In this document: positions 7,413-15,165 of the stretch, piece by piece
How the letters are laid out: each line of letters opens with the position of its first letter
Numbering within the stretch: position 1 is the stretch's first letter
Assembly (NCBI GenBank): GCA_009783415.1
Contig: WRHF01000003.1
Location: 1 to 35,649 of the forward strand
Length of the DNA: 35,649 nt
DNA from: Clostridiales bacterium
GTDB lineage: Bacteria; Bacillota; Dehalobacteriia; UBA4068
Direction: 5' to 3'
Position numbers and translations under genes: made by a program
Notes under the pieces: model-generated
What the model was told of the DNA's origin: nothing
The model's input: only the letters and a program-made list of their open reading frames with translations
Databases searched by the model: none

Positions 7413-9437
7413 TTATCTATAATTTTGCCATTTTGCGTCGAATTTCGCTAGTAAGAGCCTAACTAACGGCAAATAATACTGTTCCAGCCGGACATCGGTC
7501 AAAATATAGCTGAAAAGCCAGCCCTCATCTTCTGAGAGTATTCTTTTTTCCAGTTTAAGGGGTTCTTCATCTACAATAATTTCCGGGCTGTGATACCACT
7601 CTTTCATGGCCTTGGATTCATCTTCAGAGAAATAAGCGGTTTCGTAGGAAAAGGAGATTTTGTCTCCTTTTTTGATTTTGTCCAGACCTTTTTGAATCAA
7701 ATAACCGTCTTCGTGCCGGCTGCCCAAGACGGAGCCATGGCTGGAACATAAGGGGAAATAGACCACAATATCGACATCCTCTTCATTAAGGCTGGCAGGG
7801 ATCACATAAATGTCACCGCCTTCCGAACTGTTGATTTGATGAAGGCAAACCGGCTGGCCGGCAAGGAAGGGCCAGCTTTCGCCCCAGGTGACATTTTGCG
7901 GGTCTTCCTCGTCTTCCAGATATTGCAATGCCGCCAGATAATAGTGATCATCCTGCCCTGGGAGTGGCTTCCAAGCTGCCAGACCTACATTCAGCAGGCT
8001 TTCTTTATCATCCTGGAGTAATTGAACAGCCCGGGTTTTGCCGGATCCGGATTTGGGGGGGGGCGCAGGATCGCCTGGGGGCGAACCTAAGAGATGTGAG
8101 GCAAAAGAGTATAAATAATCTGTATACTCCGGGCTCATATTCAGGGATTCGTAGACGGGGAGGGTATTTTCCGCATCATCCTTGCCGCCAAAAAGATAGA
8201 ATGTACTTAAGCCGCCCAAGTTGATTTCGGAATTGTCCCGGGTATAAAGAACAGCCTTATCCAGAGCCGAAAGCAGATCATTTGCTTCTTTTTGATAAAG
8301 ATCTTTCAGCTTATTGGCCATATCGGCCAGATCCACCATATCGCAGTCATTATCCCTGGGGCTGCCTTCCCCGAATGTTTTGGTGCGGTTACGCTTTTGG
8401 GAGAGGGTTTTAAAGGATAGGCCCTGATTTTCCAGCAAATGAGCGGAGCCGCGGCTCATCAATTGCCCCATAGCCCCCATTACCAGACCTACCCGGGATA
8501 GATCCGTAACCGAAAGAGTCAAATTCTCTTCATCATAAAGCCCGGCATCCAGATAGTACTCAATAAAATAATCTATAATATGCTTACCCAAGCCGGCGCC
8601 GCCAAAGCCCGGATCATTATTTAGTTCGGAAAGGAAGTAATAATCCCAGCCTTCGCCGGGTTCCAAGTCCTCCGAAGCGATCAAATAGCGGGCATAAGGA
8701 GCGGCCACCAGAGCCATTTCCACCGTGGCCATCAGGCAGGCGTCATAACCCAGAAATTCCAATTTATTCCTGTCTAGACCGCCTTGCTGAAAAGCATATT
8801 CCATCTCCAAAAGGCTAAGGCGGGCATTATTAAATTTTTCATCATGACCATAGCCGGCAATGGAGCCGCCGCCATGATCCCAAAAGATCAAGCCGTATTT
8901 ATCTGCGGGGAAATTTTCCAAACCAAATTGAATAAAGCTGGCCAAGGTGCCGGGATCCCCCATATTTTTAAGTCCGATCCCGCTGATTTTTTCTATTTCT
9001 TCTCCTCTGATCTGCCAAAGCGCGCATTCCTTGGCGGAAATCAGCTCATTCTGCCAATAGTTAGTCCCACCGGTCAATATTATCAGATTGATCAGATCAG
9101 CATCTATATTTGCCTCCAGCATTTCCTCAATATCATCGGTAGCGGCGCCGTTTTCACTCTCCAAATCCGACCCATTCATATAGATCATAATAGTATAAGC
9201 TTTTTTTTCTTCTACCTTTACTTGGGCAGAGGCGGCTTTGACATCCCAAGGTGTAAAGGTAAAGCCGCTGAAATCAATACTGCTGTTATCCCGGCGGAAT
9301 TCAGGAAGCGTTTCCGCCTGGCGGGTAAGATGCTCCGGCCCGGTTTTGGGCTCCCGGATTATTCCTATAGTTAATATACCGAGAGAAAAGACAATAAACA
9401 GGGAGAAAAATAAAAGAATAGACCGGAATCTCCTCAT
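7413..9437 (-). CDS. Clostripain-family (C11) cysteine peptidase, secreted or membrane-anchored
   Basis: The 674-aa protein belongs to the clostripain (C11) fold, whose members cleave after basic residues. It has an N-terminal hydrophobic segment (ILLFFSLFIVFSLGILTIGI) acting as signal or anchor, so the enzyme acts outside the membrane. The catalytic pair is visible: His in FWDHGGGS and Cys in GYDACLM. MIYMNGSDLE and LTGGTNYW are the usual first strands of the domain. A proline-rich linker (PGDPAPPPK) separates the peptidase from a C-terminal beta-rich region of unknown role. The ORF track begins at a GTG (9446), but that codon is part of the Shine-Dalgarno sequence GGAGGTG, so the ATG at 9437, six bases further on, is the likely start. 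It converges on the tail operon; a functional link is not shown. Confidence 0.85.
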   Translation of the reverse strand: MRRFRSILLFFSLFIVFSLGILTIGIIREPKTGPEHLTRQAETLPEFRRDNSSIDFSGFTFTPWDVKAASAQVKVEEKKAYTIMIYMNGSDLESENGAATDDIEEMLEANIDADLINLIILTGGTNYWQNELISAKECALWQIRGEEIEKISGIGLKNMGDPGTLASFIQFGLENFPADKYGLIFWDHGGGSIAGYGHDEKFNNARLSLLEMEYAFQQGGLDRNKLEFLGYDACLMATVEMALVAAPYARYLIASEDLEPGEGWDYYFLSELNNDPGFGGAGLGKHIIDYFIEYYLDAGLYDEENLTLSVTDLSRVGLVMGAMGQLMSRGSAHLLENQGLSFKTLSQKRNRTKTFGEGSPRDNDCDMVDLADMANKLKDLYQKEANDLLSALDKAVLYTRDNSEINLGGLSTFYLFGGKDDAENTLPVYESLNMSPEYTDYLYSFASHLLGSPPGDPAPPPKSGSGKTRAVQLLQDDKESLLNVGLAAWKPLPGQDDHYYLAALQYLEDEEDPQNVTWGESWPFLAGQPVCLHQINSSEGGDIYVIPASLNEEDVDIVVYFPLCSSHGSVLGSRHEDGYLIQKGLDKIKKGDKISFSYETAYFSEDESKAMKEWYHSPEIIVDEEPLKLEKRILSEDEGWLFSYILTDVRLEQYYLPLVRLLLAKFDAKWQNYR

Positions 9438-9503
9438 AAGAAACACCTCCGCTTGAAGCTGTGTTTAGTATGGCTCTAAACGGGGGTGATTATTATAACA
9501 GAA

Positions 9504-9606
9504 GTGTGGAGTGTGAAGAGTGGAGAGTGGAGTTTTTTATTTAAATTAAATAAAACGCGGAGCGTTTTTACAACAACTCCACACTCCACTCTCAACACTC
9601 CACTCT
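9504..9606. repeat. Inverted pair of heptamer arrays A5/A6 around a hairpin
   Basis: A5 (9504-9533) has four GTGTGGA/GAGTGGA units. A6 (9575-9606) has four units of the complementary type (CACTCCA, CTCTCAA). Between them lie an AT-rich stretch and the hairpin AAAACGC-GGA-GCGTTTT (9552-9568). The whole 103-bp piece can fold back on itself. The same hairpin lies beside array A12 at 14106-14122. Confidence 0.85.
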
Positions 9607-9626
9607 AAAACAAGAGAGCTTCAGTC

Positions 9627-10226
9627 CTAAGCCTCTAAGTCTCTTAAGATAGGTAAAGCCTTAACAAGTGCCTGAGCCCGGTGGCTTATTTTGTTTTTTT
9701 CTTCGTTGCTGAGCTGGGCCATGGTGCAGCCGTAGCGGGGCAGGTAGAATAGGGGGTCGTAGCCAAAGCCGTTTTTGCCGCTGGGAATGTAGGCAATTGT
9801 TCCTTTGCATGATCCTTGTACCGCCCAGGTTTTTCCGTCAGGTTTGGCTATAACAATGGAGCAGACAAAAGCCGCCTGCCGTTCTCCCGAGGGCGTTTTG
9901 GCCAGCAATTCCAATAGTTTTGCATTATTCAGCCCATCATCCTTGGCCTCTCCGGCAAAGCGGGCGGAATAGATCCCGGGGGCGCCGCCTAAGGCTTTTA
10001 CCATCAAGCCGCTGTCATCCGCCAAAGCCAAAAGACCGCCAGCTTCAGCCGCTGCCAGGGCTTTGATTTTAGCATTAGCCTCAAAGGTAGAACCCGTTTC
10101 CGGCGGTAATTCGATATCGGGAAAATCCCGCAAGGTATAAATATGCCAGCCGCTATCCTTAAGCATGGACTGAAGCTCCATCTGTTTGTGGAGGTTGGCG
10201 GTGGCTAGGAGTAACTTTTTTGTCAT
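9627..10226 (-). CDS. rdgB: XTP/dITP diphosphatase (RdgB/HAM1 family)
   Basis: This 199-aa house-cleaning enzyme hydrolyses dITP, ITP and XTP to monophosphates and so keeps deaminated purines out of DNA and RNA. Family motifs are present: ATANLHKQMEL at the N-terminus (usually ATxNxxKxxE), TFEANAKIKA, ADDSGLMVKALGGAPGIYS, GFGYDPLFY and the C-terminal KNKISHRAQAL. The length is typical. The ORF track adds ten residues upstream, but those are encoded partly by array A7; GCGAGG lies 6-8 nt before the ATG at 10226, which begins MTKKLLLATA. It lies downstream of the activase gene on the same strand with a 275-bp gap. Confidence 0.92.
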   Translation of the reverse strand: MTKKLLLATANLHKQMELQSMLKDSGWHIYTLRDFPDIELPPETGSTFEANAKIKALAAAEAGGLLALADDSGLMVKALGGAPGIYSARFAGEAKDDGLNNAKLLELLAKTPSGERQAAFVCSIVIAKPDGKTWAVQGSCKGTIAYIPSGKNGFGYDPLFYLPRYGCTMAQLSNEEKNKISHRAQALVKALPILRDLEA

Positions 10227-10242
10227 AGTAACCTCGCTATGC

Positions 10243-10293
10243 AATTCACAATTCACAATTTTTTCTGCTAATGGTCAAAATGACCATCAGCAG
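10243..10293. repeat. Heptanucleotide array A7 plus long hairpin
   Basis: Two AATTCAC units and a partial third (10243-10260) are followed at once by a 29-nt hairpin, CTGCTAATGGTC/GACCATCAGCAG (10265-10293), just upstream of the RdgB start. The gap 10294-10500 holds further small hairpins, CGCCGGC-TAT-GCCGGCG (10447-10463) and CCCCTT/AAGGGG (10465-10480), and no gene I can see. Confidence 0.65.
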
Positions 10294-10501
10294 ATTGGGG
10301 GTATTATAAAACTTGTGGTTGTCTTCCTCATAGTGGCTTTTGCCCTCAACTCACTCGAATAAGGGTTAGGAGCTTTGTTACGAGAAAGATATGTGCCCTC
10401 AGTTACTTAGTGAGACTTTAGGGCCGGCGGCGCCGGGACAAACCCTCGCCGGCTATGCCGGCGTCCCCTTTCAAAAGGGGGCTTGAGCTGGTTGATTTGT
10501 T

Positions 10502-11302
10502 TTACCTCCGTCCTCTGTCCTCTGGTTTCTGTCCTCTGCTTTGCCATGCTTTAAAGAAGCAGCCTCTGGCGCCGTTGTATTGCGGGTCGGGTAGGACTGT
10601 TACTTTTTGTCCCAGATTTTCTTCCAGTAATTTATGAATAGCGGCATTTGCGGCTACGCCGCCGCTGAAATAAATGTGCGGGGTAGGGGAGTAGCGGGAA
10701 ATCAGAGGTAGGATCCTCAAAACTACAGATAAGTTAGCTCCTGCCGCCAGGTTTCCCAGAGGCACGCCTGTGATGATTTTGCCTACCAGTTCCGACTCGC
10801 CGAAAACGGCGCAAGTGGAGCTGAGGGGTTCGGGGTTTTGCCAATAATTACCAAATTCTGCCAGGCTGAGATCCAGAGTACGGGCGGCGTTTTCCAGATA
10901 GCGGCCGCTGCCGGCGGCGCATTTATCATTGGTGGAAAAGTCGGCTACCTGGCCATTTTTTACCAGAATGATTTTACTGTCCTGCCCGCCCAAATCTATT
11001 AAGAGAAAATCCCGGCAATTATTAAAAATCCGGACACCCAAAGCATGAGCCTGGATCTCAGGAATAGCGACTGCCCCGCTAATAGCTGCAGCCTGACGGC
11101 CATAACCGCAGGCCACGACCTGATCAGCCTCCAAACCCAGATCTTTAAAATTGATCACAAAACCATTTTCACCGGGCCGGCAATATTCCTGATAAAAATG
11201 AATAGTGTCGAAAATCCTATATTTTATCAAAGGCCACCCCTGAGATGGCGCCGCCAAGGCAATCTTTACAAACCGGCTACCTAAATCTATCCCAATTATC
11301 AT
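10502..11302 (-). CDS. Acyl-CoA dehydratase activase-type ATPase (HgdC/YjiL family)
   Basis: The 266-aa protein is an ASKHA-fold ATPase that binds a [4Fe-4S] cluster between two subunits and uses ATP to push low-potential electrons into a partner enzyme. The phosphate-binding motif GIDLGSRFVK opens the protein; ACGYGRQ, EIQAHALG and IDLGGQDSK follow. The two cluster cysteines are visible in NDKCAAGSGRYLE and STCAVFGESE. FSGGVAANAA closes the nucleotide site. AGGAGA precedes the ATG. The partner gene lies immediately upstream (97 nt). The final residues (RGQKPEDRGRR) are encoded by a 7-bp array and are not expected in the family, so they are probably an appended tail. Confidence 0.9.
   Translation of the reverse strand: MIIGIDLGSRFVKIALAAPSQGWPLIKYRIFDTIHFYQEYCRPGENGFVINFKDLGLEADQVVACGYGRQAAAISGAVAIPEIQAHALGVRIFNNCRDFLLIDLGGQDSKIILVKNGQVADFSTNDKCAAGSGRYLENAARTLDLSLAEFGNYWQNPEPLSSTCAVFGESELVGKIITGVPLGNLAAGANLSVVLRILPLISRYSPTPHIYFSGGVAANAAIHKLLEENLGQKVTVLPDPQYNGARGCFFKAWQSRGQKPEDRGRR
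10510..10537. repeat. Heptanucleotide array A8 inside a gene 3' end
   Basis: Four units, three of them GTCCTCT and one GGTTTCT, run in 7-bp phase and encode the last residues of the activase. On the coding strand they read AGAGGAC. Confidence 0.75.
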
Positions 11303-11344
11303 AATCTTCTCCTAAATAAATCCATACTACTTGTTTAGCCAATC

Positions 11345-11412
11345 GGACACGGCAAGCCGTGTCCCTAAATGCAATGTCATTTTAAACAACTCCTAACTCC
11401 TAACTCCTAACT
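11345..11412. repeat. Heptanucleotide array A9 plus GGACACGGC hairpin
   Basis: Three AACTCCT units and part of a fourth (11388-11412) include the stop codon of the HgdB-like gene. A perfect hairpin GGACACGGC-AA-GCCGTGTCC (11345-11364) lies beyond them, between this gene and the activase gene. Read on the minus strand the order is array, TTGTTT, then hairpin. Confidence 0.8.
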
Positions 11413-12512
11413 GTAGTTTTAAGCATAGTTACAAATGTCTCCAAGCGCATCTTAGTCCTGGCATCCATAGGTCCCGGATTTTCTCCCTCGATTGTCAAGA
11501 GGGGGAGTTTCAGATGGCGGCGGAATAAGATATCCTCAATTTGGCGGAAACAGAAACTCTGGCAATAATGAATGATCCCATCGATTTGCCGGCGGGCTAT
11601 TTGCTCTTGGATATCGGCAATACGATGACGTATATGATAGGGATAGGTATAAAGTAAATACTGTTCGGTCAGATCTTTTGCTAGATAAGGCATAGCAAAC
11701 TGACGTTGCACCTCGTTAAAAAAAATATTGCCTTTTAATTCCTGGACAATATGGAATAAATTGGTAATTATAGGGGGTACTCCAATATAGGCCAAGCGGG
11801 GGCCAGCCTGGCGCCTGCCGGCTCCCCGGCTTTCAGCGATAAATTTTTCGGCTTTTTGAGCAAAGCTCTCGGGATTTCCCTCAAAGTCGCTGCAAGAGAC
11901 TTGAAAGAGATGATTATCATAGCCGCCGACCAGATTTTCCTCATAGGTCAGACGGTCGATTTCCCGGACCAGGCGGCGCACTTCATCCAGGCGCTTTTTT
12001 TCGGCCTCTGCAGCTGCCAGATCAATGCCAAAACGATCTGCCAAGGCAGCCAACTGGTATTTGATCAGCTGCGGCTCCCTGCTGAAAGGGTAGGAAAAAG
12101 GGATGACATCAATACCCCGCTCCTCTAAAGTTTCCATCAGAGCATGGGTTTGCGAGCAATCCCCTTCGGTAACGGCTATCAGTCTCTTGATCAGATGATT
12201 GCCGGCGACCAAGCCATAGATACCTTTGATCCAACCGCAAACAGTACGGGGATAACCCTCCATTTCAGCAGCCTGCAAAGCCCGGTTCATAGTGTTTTCC
12301 TCTGCTGTAATAAAGAGATTATTCAGATCTGAAGGAATATAGCCGGCAGCGAAAACTATCTCTACCGGAATCGTTGTGGTAATACCAACTATAGGGCTGC
12401 CTTGCAGCCCTAGTTTTGAGTTTTGAGTTTTGAGTTTTGAGTCTGACCCAAACCTTTTGTTATTTGTTGAATCTTCATTCTCACTGGCTGTTAGTCTATC
12501 TGGTAATTTCAT
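11400..12512 (-). CDS. HgdB-type Fe-S subunit, 2-hydroxyacyl-CoA dehydratase or double-cubane protein
   Basis: The 370-aa product belongs to the HGD-D/BcrC/YjiM family, Fe-S proteins that receive electrons from the ATPase encoded next door. Landmarks are GITTTIPVEIVFAAGYIPSD near the N-terminus and cysteines in TVCGWIKG, EGDCSQTH, VSCSDFEG and HYCQSFCFR, then LLTIEGENPGP. Dehydratases use two different subunits of this fold; here there is one gene plus one activase. That arrangement fits YjiM/YjiL and the double-cubane [8Fe-9S] protein of Carboxydothermus, so an ATP-driven reductase of small substrates is a reasonable alternative. Only five cysteines are present. The first ~42 residues are unusual: codons for KLKTQNSKLGLQG come from array A10 and its hairpin, so an element appears inserted at the start. 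Neither the ATG at 12512 (GAGG about 13 nt upstream) nor a TTG near VGITTT is certain. Confidence 0.8.
   Translation of the reverse strand: MKLPDRLTASENEDSTNNKRFGSDSKLKTQNSKLGLQGSPIVGITTTIPVEIVFAAGYIPSDLNNLFITAEENTMNRALQAAEMEGYPRTVCGWIKGIYGLVAGNHLIKRLIAVTEGDCSQTHALMETLEERGIDVIPFSYPFSREPQLIKYQLAALADRFGIDLAAAEAEKKRLDEVRRLVREIDRLTYEENLVGGYDNHLFQVSCSDFEGNPESFAQKAEKFIAESRGAGRRQAGPRLAYIGVPPIITNLFHIVQELKGNIFFNEVQRQFAMPYLAKDLTEQYLLYTYPYHIRHRIADIQEQIARRQIDGIIHYCQSFCFRQIEDILFRRHLKLPLLTIEGENPGPMDARTKMRLETFVTMLKTTVRS
12394..12442. repeat. Heptanucleotide array A10 plus GGGCTGC hairpin, inside an ORF
   Basis: Four perfect AGTTTTG units (12412-12439) adjoin the perfect hairpin GGGCTGC-CTT-GCAGCCC (12394-12410). 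On the minus strand the order is CTCAAAA units then GGGCTGCAAGGCAGCCC, the same order and the same hairpin as A2 at 135-189. The element falls within the N-terminal coding region of the HgdB-like gene and is translated in frame. Confidence 0.9.
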
Positions 12513-12527
12513 TTATCTTATATTTCC

Positions 12528-13949
12528 TCACTGCTGGATAAAGTATTGACGGATCCCTTCCGCTATGCCGTCTGCAACTTTTTGGCGGAATTCAGGGGTG
12601 GCCAGCAGGGCTTCTTCCTCGCGGTTGGAAATGAAAGCCGTCTCGATCAGGGCGGAAGGCATAGCGGTTTCCCGCAGTACCACAAAACGATCTTCCCTGA
12701 TCCCATAATTGGCAAGACCGGTTGCGGAAAGTATGGCATTTTGCAGGCACTGGGAGAGGGCCAGCCGGGCAGTACGGTCAAATTTTTGATCGCCGGCGGG
12801 AGCATAGAACCAGGTGGAAAGTCCTTTGGCTGATTTACTGGTGGCAGAATTGCAATGGATACTGATAAAAAGATCGGCCCGGGCGGAATTGGCCATAAAG
12901 GCCCGCTCGCTGAGGGTGAGAGGCATTCCATCGCTCACCCTGGTCATACGTACTTCCGCGCCCAGTTTTTCCAGGGCAGCCTTGGCTTTAAAGGCTATAT
13001 CCAAAACAACATCTTTTTCCTGCAAGCCGCCGGCACCTGGGGCGCCCCCGTCAGTATAGCCGTTTTCGTTAAGACGGCCATGACCGGGATCCAGATAAAC
13101 CAGTTTCCCCAGTAAAGAAGAGGGGCTGAGAGACAAAACGAGCTGGCGTCCGTCCGGGGATTCTTTGATTTCGTAGTATATCGGGTTGCTGGAAATTATT
13201 TCCAGTCGATTATTGCAAGGACCGTTGATCAGGGCTTGTCCTTGAGAAAGCGCAGGGAGCTGGCCGCTGATTTTCATATCCGTGATCAAGATCAGCTTCC
13301 GGCGGCTATTCTCTTCCTCCAACCGGTAATTGATAAAAGTATCTCCCTTGAGGGTCAAGCTGGAGACGGAATTGGTTTCCTGAAAGCTCAAGGTAATATT
13401 ACCCTGGCTTTTTTCGCTTTCCTGCCAAATGGGAAGGCTTGAACCGGGAGGATCATAAGCAGAGGAATCCACATTGAGCAATGTTACATACTCAGCATAA
13501 ATCCAGCCGGATAAGCCTCCGGCTCCGCTGATCTGATACCAGTCGCCTTCCCGCTGATGAATAGTCAGCCGGTCATTTTTGCTGACCGTAGTCAAAATCT
13601 TGCCGCTAAAGCTGGCTTGATTGCGGATATTGATTTTATCATCATTTACTATTCCCTGCTTGCTTCCGCTAACATATGCGGCGGTTTCTCCCAGCACCAC
13701 CACATATGTAGCAATGACCCAGCCGCTTTTGCCTCCGGGCAAGCTAATTTTATACCAACCGTTTTCCTCAGCCAAGATAGTGAAAACCTGACCGCGCCCG
13801 GCGCTGTCGACCTTGGCATAATCAGTACCGGGCCCGCTGCGGATATTGATGGAATCAGTATCAATACGCAACTGATCAGCAGCCCAAGCCGTTGGTGCGA
13901 TGAGGAAGATTACGGTGATAATGAGGAGTGGGAGTAGGTATTTTTTCAT
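12528..13949 (-). CDS. N-acetylmuramoyl-L-alanine amidase with two SH3b domains
   Basis: This 473-aa secreted enzyme cuts the amide bond between muramic acid and the stem peptide of peptidoglycan. A signal peptide (MKKYLLPLLIITVIF to TAWA) is followed by two bacterial SH3 domains (about 26-90, SINIRSGPGTDYAKV; about 100-165, KINIRNQASFSGKI), an AMIN-like beta domain (about 180-280) and an Amidase_3 domain from about 285. Zinc ligands are visible in YLDPGHG, LQEKDVVLD and SIHCNS, and the catalytic glutamate in LIETAFIS. The track's 33-residue extension is discarded: it is encoded by array A11, and AAAGGAC precedes the ATG at 13949. The HgdB-like gene starts 15 nt downstream. It could act in sporulation, germination or growth; the sequence does not say which. 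Confidence 0.9.
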   Translation of the reverse strand: MKKYLLPLLIITVIFLIAPTAWAADQLRIDTDSINIRSGPGTDYAKVDSAGRGQVFTILAEENGWYKISLPGGKSGWVIATYVVVLGETAAYVSGSKQGIVNDDKINIRNQASFSGKILTTVSKNDRLTIHQREGDWYQISGAGGLSGWIYAEYVTLLNVDSSAYDPPGSSLPIWQESEKSQGNITLSFQETNSVSSLTLKGDTFINYRLEEENSRRKLILITDMKISGQLPALSQGQALINGPCNNRLEIISSNPIYYEIKESPDGRQLVLSLSPSSLLGKLVYLDPGHGRLNENGYTDGGAPGAGGLQEKDVVLDIAFKAKAALEKLGAEVRMTRVSDGMPLTLSERAFMANSARADLFISIHCNSATSKSAKGLSTWFYAPAGDQKFDRTARLALSQCLQNAILSATGLANYGIREDRFVVLRETAMPSALIETAFISNREEEALLATPEFRQKVADGIAEGIRQYFIQQ

Positions 13950-13970
13950 GAGAATGTCCTTTCTTTTAAA

Positions 13971-14160
13971 TGAGGAATGAGGAATGAGGAATGAGGAATT
14001 GTTGTGGCTTCGCTCCGCGAAACTTTTTATTTTATGAAAAGAAAACATTGATTATTTTTTTTGGGTTTAAAATAGCAAGCTTGTCTTTGTTTTAATAAAA
14101 TTAGGAAAACGCGGAGCGTTTTTTCAATAATTCCTCATTCCTCATTCCTCATTCCTAATT
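13971..14160. repeat. Inverted pair of heptamer arrays A11/A12 with inner hairpins
   Basis: A11 (13971-13998) is four perfect TGAGGAA units followed by TTGTTGTGG and the hairpin TTCGC-TCC-GCGAA (14009-14021). A12 (14131-14160) is the complement (TTCCTCA three times, then TTCCTAA), preceded by the hairpin AAAACGC-GGA-GCGTTTT (14106-14122). The order is therefore array, hairpin, AT-rich core, hairpin, array, with inverted symmetry over 190 bp. A12 encodes the end and stop of the CofE-like gene. Confidence 0.9.
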
Positions 14161-14872
14161 CCCTCGCGTTGCAGGGGCGGAGTATGCCCATGGGGGTGGA
14201 TTCATCCGTTTGTCCCAAGGGGTTTTGAGTTAAAAGTTCCAGCATTTTGGGTTTGTCCACATCTTTGGTAGAGACTCCCAGGATTTGTCCGCCCAGATCG
14301 TTTAAGTCTACTATCAGCACGGTAGCGCCGCCCAGGAGGCGGCTGGCTTCCAGTGCGGTTTGATCCGGATCCGTTGGTCCCAGTACCACATAGCGGTTAT
14401 AGGGGGGAATGGTCCAGTGACAGGGCCCGTCTATAGAGGCGGCTTTGTAGCCTGCTACTCGGTAAAACCAGCCTTTGCGGCCAAACAGCTTGCCTATGAT
14501 TCCTATCACAGATGCAAATAATATGCGCAACAAGCCGCATTCGTCAATAGCGCATTGCATAGTTTCCGGCATGGCCAGACCAATGCCGCCGGGATTTTTA
14601 GTCACATGACGGGAGAGGAAGCGGGCCCAAAAACCGGGCTTTATCTCTTCCAGAGGGATGGCTCGTCCCTGCAAGCAGGAGATCATTTTTTCCGCAATAA
14701 AGAGAATATCTCCCTCCTGCAAAAGGGGCCGGGCATACTGATCTAAGATTTCTTCCAGCTTATCCTCGGCGGAAACCACCCTGGTTTTGATAGCAAAGCA
14801 ATAAAACCGGTCCGCCTCCGAACCGACGATCAGTTCCTTATCCTCATTAACCAGAAAAGCAGAAGTATCCAT
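14135..14872 (-). CDS. CofE-like gamma-glutamyl ligase family protein (COG1478)
   Basis: The 245-aa protein resembles coenzyme F420-0:L-glutamate ligase, which adds glutamate to F420-0 using GTP. Typical features are GDILFIAEKMISCLQGR (the family's DVlviaqKivSkaEGR), HVTKNPGGIGLAMP, GWFYRVAG, IDGPCHW and IVDLNDLGG. The N-terminal 30 residues are less conserved. Other F420 genes are not in the window and many Firmicutes carry such homologues without known F420, so the substrate is uncertain. The track begins at a TTG two codons early; GGGGGT spaced 8 nt from the ATG at 14872 favours the latter. The last residues (LGMRNEE*) are array-encoded. It is transcribed divergently from spoIIE. Confidence 0.7.
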   Translation of the reverse strand: MDTSAFLVNEDKELIVGSEADRFYCFAIKTRVVSAEDKLEEILDQYARPLLQEGDILFIAEKMISCLQGRAIPLEEIKPGFWARFLSRHVTKNPGGIGLAMPETMQCAIDECGLLRILFASVIGIIGKLFGRKGWFYRVAGYKAASIDGPCHWTIPPYNRYVVLGPTDPDQTALEASRLLGGATVLIVDLNDLGGQILGVSTKDVDKPKMLELLTQNPLGQTDESTPMGILRPCNARELGMRNEE

Positions 14873-15033
14873 CAACAATTACCCCCAGCTTTTATTATAC
14901 CAAAATAGGCGCTTATTTTACAAGTACTTTCAAAAATGTCTTAGCGGATTTATTTAGTTAGTCTGGATTTTTCTTCATTTTGTTGCCTTGCGGCTCTTTT
15001 TTTCTGTTGAATTGAGGGTTTTTTACGCCTCAT

Positions 15034-15101
15034 TTTGTCGTAAACTTATTTGTCCCCTGTTGCTTTCTGCGACAGGATGCGCAAGGGAATGCGTTTATAA
15101 T
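15034..15101 (+). promoter_or_regulatory. Candidate Spo0A-type promoter region of spoIIE
   Basis: A TATAAT sits at 15096-15101 with no good -35 at 17 bp, as in Spo0A-activated sigma-A promoters. Upstream, TTTTGTCGTAA (about 15034-15045) matches the 0A box TGTCGAA at 6 of 7 positions, and CTGCGACAG (about 15068) matches on the other strand at 6 of 7. In Bacillus subtilis spoIIE is activated by Spo0A-P, so the arrangement is sensible, but the boxes are imperfect. The 64-aa ORF drawn here (14988-15182) is probably not a gene. Confidence 0.4.
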
Positions 15102-15165
15102 CTTGTTATAAGCAGACAGCAAAAAAAAGAAAAAATAACAGCCAATAATGGCGGAGGTGAAGCGG

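Noticed and set aside
8784-9374. 196-aa + strand ORF antisense to the clostripain-like gene
   Set aside because: The catalytic motifs are on the other strand; no start signal here.
10300-10440. Small RNA gene between the activase and RdgB genes
   Set aside because: Several weak hairpins and repeated CCCTCA motifs are present, but no promoter or terminator pair frames them.
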